Below are positions 42,865 through 55,900 of a DNA stretch of 64,000 bases, one piece after another. The stretch covers positions 94,158,289 through 94,222,288 of the forward strand of contig CAMZMU010000034.1 of NCBI GenBank assembly GCA_947311845.1, in the 5' to 3' direction. How positions within the stretch are numbered: position 1 is the first letter of the stretch; each line of letters starts with the position of its first letter. The translations under genes were made by a program, and so were the position numbers. Under the pieces are notes generated by a model, which worked only from the letters and a program-made list of their open reading frames with translations, was not told the origin of the DNA and made no database searches. Source of the DNA: Poa pratensis. Its lineage: Eukaryota; Streptophyta; Magnoliopsida; Poales; Poaceae.

Positions 42865-45800
42865 CTAGGAAAAATGCCCGTGCGTTGCAACGGCAGAAAA
42901 AATCCACGTAAACTCATAATCGTCCTCTCGAACATTCATGACACGTAGGACTCCACCGACGAATTATCATTAATTTTGACTGATGTCAATTGTGTTTGTT
43001 GAGATGCTATAGTGGTCAAAAAAATTGGATGCTATCGCGGTCCAAATTTTGCCACAAAATGGATCAAGCATCATAACCCTAGCCAACATCAAACTAAATA
43101 ACCCTTGCCAACATAAGTCCAACGAAACAGTAGAATTTTATAGTTTTGTTGGTTTTGGAATATTTTGTGGCTATCATTTTCTGTACACATGAATTTTGAT
43201 GTGTTTATGTTTACATGTGCATCAAATTTTTTTAGCAAACCGTGGCAACACACGGGCAGGAGGTCGCCGGTGGCGCGAGGGTGAGCATTGTAAATAGATG
43301 ACTTCAATTATAAACCTGTCAAGGAGCTGCCAAATTCCTAAGACGAATGGCATTAGAACTGAGCAATAAACCAACGATAAAGGACAACCACTTGCTCATA
43401 TCAAATCTGACTACTCAGTTTCCTAAACAATAAAGCATGGTATACCAAGAGCAGTGCAAAGAAGATTACACGGAGCAGAAACTGTTATCGAAGAAAGAGT
43501 TGGACATATGTAGTATTAAGATACCAGGTAGCAACCGACTACCTGGTTCATTCCGAGCCTTCCGTCTAAAATAGGTAGCAACCGACTACATATCTCTCAA
43601 ATTCTTACTTAAATATCACTGCAATAATCATAAGGGAATCTTCTATGCCGACAAAGAAAATGACCAAATTTAGGAAAAAATACTACCAAAATAAACCAGG
43701 CCACTCAATTTGGTACTAAACTGCAACAGGCATAAATTTCTAATCAATAGAAGTGTCTAATTTTTCTCCAAGTACCAAAACTATTTTAGAAGAAAAGAAG
43801 AATCTTCCGATACAAATAACCAGAAACTAAAAATATATATGTGCGTGACCTAACTACATATAAACTTGTACGCACCACATCTATAGGCAAATGGGATGGG
43901 GGTTTAAAGAGGACACGTGCACAACTGCATCAACCCCAGGTCAAGCATCACAGAAGTCAGTTGAGTTCGTTTATCAGTGAGATATAGCTATTAGGTGGCT
44001 ACTGCCTTACTGCCGCAGAGTTTTCCAAACATTACATGGTTAAAATCTGCAACATATGTACTACCTTGTTGTGTCAGTGCAACATACTGATCAATTAGTT
44101 CTAGACCCCTAATTGATATGTACCACCTGATGATAGGTCCTGCTTTTTGTGTGGCAGAAGTTTGTAGGAACCAAACATCTTCCGGCTCCAACCCCATAGG
44201 GTCTATTTACCTGAAAATGTAGTAAATGACATTCAATTTAGCAGTTAAATTAGTCCATCTCCAACACTAAGGTTCATTGCGGCATCTCTATACACAAACC
44301 CTTCATTGCAACTCAGCTCTCATGAGTAGGCTAGTTCTAATTCTCAAGCTTCATTTTAAGGATTCAGAGATATTTTAATGTGAACATTGAAATATCCAGA
44401 CGGTGCAGCAGCAAAATAACACAAACAGATCAGCACCAAGCAATAAAGTAAGCTAGATGGAGCAATGCATCAGCATAAGGCTTCAGCATCACGAGCTAAC
44501 AGCAAATCAGAAAAAAAAAAGTAGAATAAAGAAGGGACGGATCAAAGCATCAGCACACTGAGCTCTCCGAGCAGCCGGTAGGTGCTCACGCTGGGGAGCA
44601 GCCAGCCGCCACACACAATGGAGACGACATCTGACCGAAGCGAGGAAGCTCTGGCCGCACCGCTCGCTCTTGCTCAATTCTTCTCCAGAGGGCGAGATGC
44701 CGGAAGACAACACGCCTCCTCGGCACGGAGAACTTCACCTTCGACGACGCCACGACGGCTTGGACGACACGCTGCTTGTGGCACGCGATCCGGCGAAGCT
44801 CTTGTGGCCCAGCCGCCCAGGATACCTCCGTCACGGGACAAGGGCGCCGCTCGTGTGGCTTTGATCGTCCGCGTCTGCATCGTGGGTAGCCGCATTGCCA
44901 TGCTCTGGCTCGACAGCCAGCGAAGGTACGGCGCCGGCCAGGCGGAGGCCCGGGTCGCCTAGGGGCACCAAATCGAGCGGATCGAGGTGATTTAGTTGAA
45001 TGCCCGTGCGTTGCCACGAGCTATATTGTGTCGTCGCTTATGTCACACATGTAAATATAAAATACATATAAATATTAAAGAGTCACATATTATTATTATA
45101 TATTGAAAGAATTACTTTGCATAATTATAAGCCACTTTTACAGAAGGCAAACTATCGCTTATTAAGCAATATATACTCCATTTACATTTTTGGTTCTTGG
45201 GCAACATCGACAAGGTCCATTCTATGTTTCTATCCTGCCCATAACGTACATAGAGAAACATATATCTTTATAAATTTAAATTTGGTAATTGCAATATGCA
45301 TACATTTTTTTTTCAACACCATAGTGTCTTAACCTACTCACCGTCTCCCACGCACAGCAGCACACACCGCACCACAGCACGCGTCCACGCACGCACACAC
45401 CACGCAGTCACGCACGCACGCACCAGGCACCACACAGCACCTTATCCTCTCCCTCCCCGATGAGTCCATCTCCATCCGACCATCACCCAGCCGCCGCCCC
45501 TCTGCGTGCGCCGCCGTCAGCCGCCGCCCCTCTGCGTGCTCCTTCCTCTTTCGCCGCCGGCCCCTCCTCTTGCGCCGCCGCACCCTCCTCTTGCGTCGAC
45601 CTTCAGGGAGCACAAGGAGGCGGTCAGCGCGGCGCTTTCCGCCACCGGCCGTCGACCTCCTGCACGGCTGCGTCTCCGTGCGCCGCTCCTTCGTCGCCTC
45701 CGTGCACCGCCCCGCTCCTCCTGGCCTCATGCCCCTCCTGTCCTGCGCCGCCGCCGTTGTGCCTAAGTGCGCCGCCCCGCTCTGGCGGGTGGCAGGTCTG

Positions 45801-46097
45801 GTGGCGCTCTATACCCGGCGGCGGGTACGGGGGCGGGCCGCCCATCCATCGCTCCGGCAACCACCGGGCGGCTGCCCTGGCCTCCCAGGTGTGCCCCCCC
45901 ATGAAATACCCGACGGGGGCCGTGCCTGATTGGTGGACTCTGCCGGCGGACTCGAGTCACGGGGATAGAATAGCCAACCGGTCATATCACTTGGCGGTAG
46001 CAGAAGCTGTAATATCTCCCAACTCGTGGGGGTAAAATTGGAACTTCAAAAAACGTACCATACCATCACCACCTGAATCCATATTATATAGTAGAGA
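42865..46097 (-). mobile_element. Helitron H2, second copy
   Basis: Identical ends to 14605-17840. It lacks three bases in the GCACGC-rich stretch near 45348-45355. The internal 3'-end-like motif is at about 44992-45019. Confidence 0.85.
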
Positions 46098-46587
46098 TAT
46101 ACACAGCGACCAATGAATACTATTCTTCCGTTGCTTTACCTAAGTGCATGCACGTTGTGGGTTGTTGGTACTTGCGTGAGGCATGTGAGCCCATCTATAT
46201 CCTATTCACCGTTATGCACATTTTTAATCGAGACTTGCAGGGCACCTCTCAAGACCTCGAGTCGACGCTGAGTAAAGTTGGCACTACTTTTAACAGTGAA
46301 GTGGAGGACTTAGTAATTAAGTTGGCACTACTTTAACACTGTAAGAGTGGGAATCTTGAGGCCTCGCCACCAACAACATGCCCATCTCAATGATTTGAGC
46401 AAATTAAAACATGTGACGCGCAGATCTTGAGGCTGCCATTACAGGGTTTTTATTTATTTATTTTCCCATTACCGGGTATCAGATTAATCTAATTTGAAGC
46501 GGAATCCCATGCTCAATCGAGTTACGAGTCATCACATATTAACCTGTACTGTAAACACTGAATTACTGCTGACTCAAACCACGCTAA

Positions 46588-47341
46588 CGCTTCTCACAAA
46601 ATTCGATGCCAACAGCCGCTCTCCTTGTCTCCAATTCCATGGAGACACACAAATGCAAGAGGTTCAGATTTGAGACCTTTTGGCTCACAAAGAAGGTTTT
46701 CAAGAGGTAGTGGCTGATGCTTGGAATAAATCCGAAACAGAAATTAAAGGCAATGCCTTGGCGGTCTTCAATGGTAAACTTCAAAGAACGGCTAAAGCAC
46801 TACAAAGTTTTGGAGTGCTAAGAGCAAGTACAATAGTATAGCCGGCTGTTGGCTATAAGATGGTGCCATGTCATATATAGCCAACCTAATAGCCAACAAG
46901 TACAATAGTTGGCTATAAATATAGACTACTTTATTTATAGTTGGTCCACCTTCCACTCTCACAAAGTGTCTGGTAGCACGTGCTGCAGCTGGCTCTTACA
47001 TGAGAGCCCGCTTCCACTCTCTCTCCTCCATGTAAGCATAAACATAATATTTAAATCCTTATAGCCTGCTGACTGGACCTTATTGTACTTGCTCTAAAAG
47101 ATTTGGTGATATAAAGGAACAGAGATTGGATGGGCTAATACCATCATTGGCTGATTAGATCAATAAGAAAATCGCCGGACACTCTTTTCGAGAAAGACAG
47201 CCGAGGAGAGAATTAAAAAAGAAAATTCAAGGTCCTTGTGTTGTGAAAGGAGCATGGCACGACAAAGATCCAGGCAATTATGGCTCTCCGAGGGAGATGC
47301 AAACACAAGTTTCTTTCATACTCGCTTTGTTCTTAAATAAG
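46588..47341 (+). pseudogene. LINE fragment, second copy
   Basis: Copy of 18331-19083, with the same stops and the same MITE inside, and one inserted base near 47197. Confidence 0.8.
46822..47094. mobile_element. Tourist-like MITE, second copy
   Basis: Copy of 18565-18837 with TAA on both sides. Confidence 0.9.
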
Positions 47342-47528
47342 TGTATTTCTAATTTTTGTATTAAGTCAAACTTTATAAAATATGACCAAATTTATAGAAA
47401 AAATGTAGCAACATATACGACAAAATATTGGTATATTTTGAAATTTCATTTCAAAATTAATTTAGTGATACTAATTTGCTGTCATAGTGTGGGTACAGTT
47501 CCCTATAAAGTTGGTCACAATTTAATAA

Positions 47529-48243
47529 TTTTTTTTTGAAACGAAGGCAAAAGATTTGTCTTATCCATTAGTTAAGAAGAGGGTGTCCGATTTATTAGCG
47601 GGAGAAACCGGCCGAAAACCATACAACGAACACCACGAGGCGAAGCCCACACAATCTCGAAAACACCTAGAACCAAGCTCAACCCACCACACCGCAACCG
47701 GCCGGCCAACCCTCCACCCTTGCCGAAAAGAAGCCGTAACTGCTATGAGAGGAGCAGATATGGGACACTCCACCGGGGAGCCTCGACGACAAACAACACT
47801 GTGATCAACCTTGTCGCCCACACGACGCAAGGCAAAACACCCTCGATGATGTAGAAACCTCGGAGCCACCGCCCCAACATCCAACTCTCCATCACGCTCT
47901 GCGCAATCGACCAGGAACACCTTCCGGGGCCGCCACCCCGACATGCCACCGCTCGCACTCGAGCTGCAACGTCGCACGACCTAGCTGCCCGCAGCCCAAA
48001 CTGCCCAGGGCAACTACCAGACCATGGCCGCCACACCACATCCGAGGTCGCTGCCTCGACATACTGAAGATAGCCCCTCTCTGGGACGCATTGCTAAGGA
48101 GGCTGGGCTTCCACCAGAACGAGGGCTTCATGGCCGGCGACTATAGCTCGGGGAGCTAGGGTTTGGGGGGTTCGACTAGGATTTGGGAGTGGGGACTGGA
48201 GTGAGTGGGGCGGTGGCCGGTCCCCATTATAAAAAGGACTCGT
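47529..48243 (-). mobile_element. Short non-autonomous LINE-type element, second copy
   Basis: Copy of 19271-19985; one substitution (A to G) near 47610 changes the frame by one residue only. Confidence 0.5.
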
Positions 48244-48378
48244 CGAGGTAGCCTATGCGGCACTGGGTCGCTGACGCATGGCCCTAGAGCGGACACGTAC
48301 GGACACACGGCTTGTCCACATGTGCTGCAAACGCGGACCAAAGATGGGCCGGATTTGGGGCATGGCAGCCGTTTCGCG

Positions 48379-48426
<48 letters not shown>

Positions 48427-48502
48427 AGTGCCCTATGTGCACGCGGACATAAACGAACTGTTTGTGTCCGTTTGCAGGGGGGCGTTGGAGTCGCCGTAAC
48501 CT
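48244..48502. repeat. GC-rich repeat with 46-G tract, second copy
   Basis: Copy of 19986-20245. The G tract (48380-48425) is uninterrupted here, while the first copy has one A in it. Confidence 0.5.
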
Positions 48503-49181
48503 CAGCTTTATCCCGTGCCCCAACCACATACACTGTAAAAAGAAGCAAAAATACAAAATGAGTTCTCCATATGGTTGAATTCAGACATGAAACCATTAAG
48601 AAACATTGTATGGCTTGATCCATAGAGCGCCCCAAGTGCAACTCTTTCCTCTCAAGAACATTCGGATGAAAAAGAACAAAATATTGGTTATACACTGAAA
48701 TAAGTGAAACGAAAGCTCTGTAACGAGATTGGGCCTGAAATTTTACACCTACTTTCCGGTTGGTATTGCCTTTGGATCTTCTGAAGATCGATGGCATCAC
48801 GGCTGACACGATCGATGAGCTGAGAAAACAACTGGTGATCTCAGATAAGCAAGCTTTAGAGCAGACTAGGCTCCGTCATGTACACATCTCTGAGGAAAAG
48901 CAGCCCCTGTCAGGGGCAATTAATTAACATGTTGGTGGAATCACTGCACGCAGGTACATTCCTGGTCGTTTTAACTTGTTCACGACAGTGTGTAAGATCA
49001 GTTACATGCTTTTGCTGATAGCCTGATACATGACTGAGTGACAAACTAGACCAACATGAACGGAATTAAAGAAGTAACGTTTGTAGTGCAGAGCGTCAGA
49101 GCGATTGACCGACTGTTCAAACAAGGAAAAAAGGTGACAAGCTGCATAGGAACTGAATACTAATTAAGAAATTACTACGTA

Positions 49182-49817
49182 GCCTAAATGAATGCACTGA
49201 CAATAGGCCACACCCGTCGCTCCATAATAGGCTCACAGCACAGGACAGTATACCAAGCAGTAGGCCGCCTCCGCCTTGGCTCCCCTCCACGCACGTCGCC
49301 TGTGCACTTGTCGACTGCTGGTTCTCCACACCGCCTTCTGGCGCGAAGCCCACCGGCAAAGGAGTCCGAGCAGGGCGAGCTTGAGCCCCGCCATACGCGA
49401 GCTGCCGATGCATGTTCTCTTGCACCGCCGCGGCCGCGTGGGTCTGCACCTGCTGACGCTAGCCACGGTCTCCCCTCAGTGCTGTGCTTCCCTGCACAAC
49501 GTGATGTCGCTGTGGATTGGCACCAGCACCGGAGCTCGCCACGGCGGACTTCAGCGTTGCTTGCACTCCCTGACACGTACCAATCATGTTTGCGGCCTAG
49601 GCACACTTGGTGATGTTCGTGCACCGCGCCGCCACATGCCGCTCCCTCGAGGCAGTTGTAGCAGAACCCAGAAAACTGCGCCGACACACCTTCACGTGGC
49701 ACCAAAGATGGCAGGGGGCAGGCCAAGACGCCTCACGACGACCGAGGCGATCCGTCAAACAGCCTGTGGTCGCCTGGCTTATGGCTGGAGACAAGCCTCT
49801 AGTCGAGATTGTTGCTT
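49182..49817 (-). repeat. GC-rich insertion with CCHC-like remnant, second copy
   Basis: Copy of 20925-21560 without visible difference. 49857-49979 then repeats the LINE-like tail at the end of unit B. Confidence 0.35.
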
Positions 49818-49949
49818 AGAGGCGACCGCATCCTGAAGATATGACGATCTTTCTCTCGGCGAGATTGGACGGTGTTGGTTGACTGTATCAGTACCTTTCT
49901 TACAAGTTTTTACTTTGGCCTAGTCCGTGTTGTGTTTGTTTCTCCTATA

Positions 49950-52900
49950 TCAATATAAGGCAAAGCTTTTGCCCCGTTTCAGTACGTCCATCTTCAGAAT
50001 GGGTGTATTTTTATTCCTGGCCAGCTGCTTGGCAATGTCCTCCTTTATTTCGTCTGCCCTGCCTTTTGCTTCAACAGTTTGGTATTCAATTTCCACAAGA
50101 AGTACTTCCTTGATGCTTGGGAGAAATTCCAGCCCAGAAAAGCCACCTTCAAAACCGTCCAGCTTCAGCACCTCAAGTTTTGGCATTGATGTGATCTTAA
50201 AATTCACTGATCCCCTCAAGTACTGAAGATCCAGTACCACGAGGCTTCTGAAAAGGCCACTCGGGAAAGTAACAGATTTTTCATCCACAAATGGCATCGA
50301 CCAACACAGGATGGATAGGTTTGGTAGGTTCCCAATGGCTTGCATGGTTGCACCGTCCCATGCTAGCTGGCCCTCTGATAGTTTGAGCTTCACGAGATTC
50401 TGTAGACCGCTGATCCATCCTGGCAATTTGCTCATATGGCCACTCAGCTTGAGGCACTGGAGGTTTTTTGGAGGCGACGACATGGCATGAAAACAGTCAC
50501 ACAAATCTACAATTCCTGACACCGCTGACAAGGACTCAAGGCCACTGAGACTGGATGAAATGACCGAACAGAACTCCGGACCATTCTCCATGTTGATGCC
50601 ACGCACTGCTAACTTGCGCAGGCTGGTGAGACCTTTTATCTCTTGTGCGACTACATTCCCCCTTCCAAGAATCACATGCCCCAGCGTGTGCAGGGTTTTC
50701 AGTTTCCTCATTCCTCTTGGCAACCAAACACCAAGATCCCAGCCAAAAGCGTGTACATAACGAAGCTTCATAAGCTTGGTGATGGTTTTGGGCAGCGTCA
50801 ATATCCTTGTATATTTGATGTCTAGTGTCTCGAGTTGACTCAGGTTACCCACCGATTTCGGAAGGTGACGGACGTAGCGGCACCACCTTAGAGAAAGGTA
50901 TCTCAGATGAAGAAGCTTCCCAATGTGCTTAAGGTGATGATCTTGTAAACCTCTCGTTCCTACTAGGTCCAGCACCCGAAGAAATCTCATTTTGTCAGAA
51001 ATGTAAAATGGCTTCCACTCATCAAATACCGTCAATGACCGTATACATGATAGCTCCACGCTGCTCTCAAACACACACTTATCTCCCTTCCAATTGCTGC
51101 TTATGGCAAGGTGACGCACTGCACCGTGAGTGTTCGGCTTGCACCCTTCCTCCAGCCTGAAAACAAGATTTTCCTCCATTGATTTTGTAATGCTGATATC
51201 ACGGATCAGATCGTGTAGCTGGCATGAGTCAAAACCTTGTATGTCGCAAATTGAATTCCGAGTTGGTAATATCATGCTTCTGTCGACAAGTTCCATGAAG
51301 TATTTGTGCCCTACGGAACTGTCCAGACAGTAACCTTCTGCTATCCATCGGTACACTAAACGTCTCCGGTTAACATTGCGGTCTTCTGGGAAGATGGAAA
51401 GGTACAGGAAACAAGACTTGAGGTAATATGGTAGGCCATCATAACTTTTCATAAGAACTGTTTTTATGGGCCCAAACTTTGGGTTCATCTCCAACTCAAT
51501 ACTGATATGCTCATTCAGTTTCCTCCATTCCGCAGCAGTTTTTGTTGGTTGGTCTGCCAAGAAGCCACCTACGGTGACTATCGCAAGAGGAAGTCCATTG
51601 CACGTTTTCAGGATCAGCTTTGCGGGTTCAACCAACTCAGGATAGTCCCTGGCCAAATCTATGGTCTTGTTCCTAAACACCTGTAAGTGTGCAAAACTAT
51701 AATTAGTATGCCATTTTACTACTCTACAAATACATGAATCAAGTGTAAACCAGTCTTCCTTCTTCTATTAGTAACTAGCATGTCCCAGGTTGGGTCGCAA
51801 CTACACAATAGGCTATGTAACAAAGTCTTTTTGTTTCGATACTCTTTCATAGGGATTAGGCAATAAACTTCAGGCCAGGACATAGTTTTAATCTATTAAT
51901 TATCCATGTACGAAATGTGTAATCACACTCTATCTCTAAAATGTACCACAATACAAGTTAAGTAGTAGTAACTTATTGTGCACATCTCTCAAACAAATTT
52001 TTGCACCAAAATTTACATCGACATGTTTATATCCATTTTATGCATGTAAGGTTCTGTTTGTAATTTTTGAAAAATTTAATATGTAATTTTGCAAAGTTTA
52101 TAAACGGGAAACAAAAAAAATACTCATTTTGCACTATGTTTGTATCAACCCGTTTGGAAAAGAACACCTTAGTTTTCAGCAATTTAAAAAAAATCAGAGA
52201 AATTAAACTCCTTTAAGTTACATGATTTTTATATGCTCTATTTCCTGTATAATTTAATAAGAGATGTGGTGAAGTTATGGAATATTGTCGGCTTGTAGCT
52301 AACCCGCGCACTGGGTGATGTAATCATTTTTTGGTTAACTATTGAAGCATGCGAAAAAATATCATTCCTAAATGATGACCCTATAACATGGGTCGTTGTG
52401 GCCTAATCTTTTGTTTCCGTGACTTACTATGAAGTATCTCTTCCAAACAGGGTTGGTAGTGTTGCTCTTACAATATACTAATCTTAAATAACCCTTCAAG
52501 GTTAAACCTAAATTGAGATAAAATGAACAACATTGTTTTTTGCAAACTGCTAAAGTGAATATGTGAGTAATACTATTTCAATACCTTTTTTGTTAAGAGG
52601 TTAAATGCATCCTTTTCTTCTAGACGGTTGAGAAAATGTATGAACCTTGGTTTTTTGCAACAATGCTTAGCAATATCCTTTCTCCTTGTGGTGATCACAA
52701 CGACTAAGCTTGGATTTTTCATTGCAAGTAAACTTGGCAATGCTAAATCCCATTCTGCCGTAGATGAGAGATCATCGAGAACAATCAAGCAACTATTTCC
52801 TTCTGAACGCCTGACCAACACTTCAGTCAACTCTACAACTCCCATCGAATCAATTTGTGTTTGGTTGTCGCCTTGAAAGTTCAAGGCCTCCTTCCTTGCA

Positions 52901-55900
52901 TCTAGTTGCTCTGCCAAGGTCCTAAGGAGCTCCTCAAGCTTGAATGGTCGTAAGACCGTGACAAAAGCATGTTTCCGAAACATGTCACTGACCTCTTTTC
53001 TCTGCTGAACATCTTTGATCAGAGTTGTTTTTCCAACGCCACCCATTCCCCACAGTGCAATCACCTCGAATTGCTGGGTGCTAGCTTGTTCTCGAATTAG
53101 TGCAGTAATATCAGATTTTTGTTTCTCCCGGCCAATAAGCTGAGATTCCTCCTGAACACATGACATCGTGTTTGCACGTGTGAGTCTCTCTTGCACTGTA
53201 ATCTTTCCATCATCATCAGTATTAGATTGGTCTTCTACTATCTCATTCTTAGCAGTGTAGGGTAACTTTGAGCTAGATGATGGCTTCCATGAATTTGTTG
53301 CATCACCAGAAGTCTGAACACAAGCAAACAATAGTTAGACACGTTTTCAGTCATGGATCACTCAAAAATAAATATTGAGGAATCACCTCAGTGCATATGT
53401 CTTACAGCTACAGAGCAATATTAATAACACAATGAACCAAGTAAATCAAGCTTGAAATTTTGCTGAGATGTCATCCCATGGAAACTGATTTTGAGATCGA
53501 CTTGTGCTTATTAATTAAGTCCGCACAAGTCTACCGATGTGTATGTTGTCTTTCCTTCAAATAACCAAAGGGGTACGGAAACGTCTCGCCTTTTACAGAT
53601 CACGATTTTTCTGGCAAAATGATGAGAATAAATGAAAATGTCGGTTGACCAAGTGGAATATTGTGTGTAGACCCAAAGATCAAGGTGGGCTACCTATAGA
53701 GGTACTCGAACTAAAGAATAAGTGTTTACTCAGTACATGACTGTTTAAATTACTTAACGAAGAGGTGGTGTGGCAAAAGTTGTTACGTAGTAAGTATCTT
53801 TGGAATAAAACTTTAGCTCAGGTTGAATCCAATCCAACTGATTGTCCATTCTGGTAAGGCCTTATGAATGTTAAAGATGAGTCCTTTACCAGAGTTTTTT
53901 TTTCCAAATTGGAGATGGTTCGAGTACAAGGTCCTGGGAGGATGTCTTGTTCGGGGACTCGCCTCTATTAGCAATGCCAATCGTTATATAACATTGTGTG
54001 TCGGACAAATGTTTCGGTGGCGCAAGTTCTTTCTCAAGCTTACATTGGTTTTAGACGAGCCTTAACGGGGAATAAGTGAGACTCTTGGTTCCACTTATGT
54101 CAACGGTTGATGATGGTGCAGCTTTCAGATGAGCAAGATAGATTCGTTTGGCAACTAACTAACTCGGGGACGTTTGCGGTAAAATCTATGTATGCAAACC
54201 TTATGAATGGACATATATACAAGGTTTCTCCGAAAATATCTATGGAAGCTTAAGATTCTGCTCAAATTTAAAATCTTTATGTGGTTTCTTCATCGAAAAG
54301 TTTTATTATTAACTAAAGATACTATAGCTAAACGGCAATGGCAGGGTCAAAAAAAATGTTGTTTTTGTGATTCTGAGGAAACAATTGAACATTTATTTTT
54401 CTCTTATCCTTTGGCTAAACTGGTTGTCTGATTGTTCAGTTTCCTTTTAAGCTACCTCCTCCAACCAATATTACGAATATATTTGGAAATTGGTTGAACG
54501 GAGTAGAGAAAAAAAACTAAAGCTAGAATCCGAATTGGGGTGTCTGCTTTATGTTGGTCCATATGGAACTTTAGAAATAATTTGGTATTTAACAAGATTG
54601 GAACTTCTAATTTCATACAGGTGTTTCACATGGCTTCTCACTGGATTATGCTATGGGTGTACCTACTCCCGCCGGATCAGCGGGAACTTGATGGTCGCTC
54701 ATGATACTTTCAGCCGGGCTGCGAGATGTGTAATTTATTCACGCATGCTATGTTTAAGGGGTTGATTCATGTATCGACAAATTTTGAACATCGTAATAAA
54801 TAAAGTTATGTGCATCAATTGATGCAGAGGCCGGGGTGTCCAACCCTTTTTTCGGGGAAAAAAAACGGTGTTGGTCATTCATCATGCTTTTCAGAAAACA
54901 ACGGCCGCACAGACGACATGGGATGTGATGGCAGCTTACAAAGCGGGGCGATGCTTTCTTCGAGCCTAGCCGGGTTTATTTTATCGTACTGTAGAAAAAC
55001 GATGTATGTATTTCGAGGGTCTAAATACCAAATTACTCCTAATTAGCATCAAAGGAAGCACACCCAAACAAGCTAATCGATCTGGCTATACGTGAGCTAG
55101 CTTAGCTTGAGCTGGCCAGCTTTAGTATGCATTAAAATATATCCATTGATTTACAGGGGTAATAAGGGCTTTTTAAGTAGAAAATCATTTATTGAAACGC
55201 AAATCCCATTAATTATCCCGCTAATTTAGCCTAAAATCATGGCAACCAGATCCTGATTATTTTGATTCTCACGTTCTTCTATGAGGAATACCTTCTGAAT
55301 TTGTCTAGCTTCATATCGATTATTAAAACAATGGCAGAACCACCTCAACGGAGTTCATGTGCGCACGGCTGCGCAGCGAGTTAATGGCACTGGCGGTCAC
55401 TGAAGTCGTCGAGTGGTGCACTTAAGTCACCATTTTAAAAAATCTTGTGAACCCGTCACTCAAGTCAACATCTATGTGTACCTGCGGACAGGAACTTTTG
55501 CAAATAACCCCTCTATTTTATTTCTTTCTTTTATATTGGTAAAAGTTTTGACAGCAGGGTCCACTTCGTTCATTTTTTTTTCTACGTCCTTCTCTTCCAT
55601 AGATACCTCGACTGCTGGTTTTCTACCTTCAGAAGAAAAAAAAATACACAGGACACGGTAGGGCTGCGGCCTGCGGGCAGCCGCCGGCGCCGGCGCTGGA
55701 CCCAGGCCAGGGCACCACCGCACCACGTCCACGCGGTCGTCGCCGTGCGCGGCTGCGGACTGCGGAGGCCGCCGCGGCGCATCCGTGAAGCCGTCGGCGG
55801 CCTGACGGCCGGAGGCTTCGATCTAGTCCACGGCGGGACGCAGTCTGGCCGGGCGAGCGCCACCGCCGGCTCAGGTGCAGCGCGACGGACCCTCTGCGGC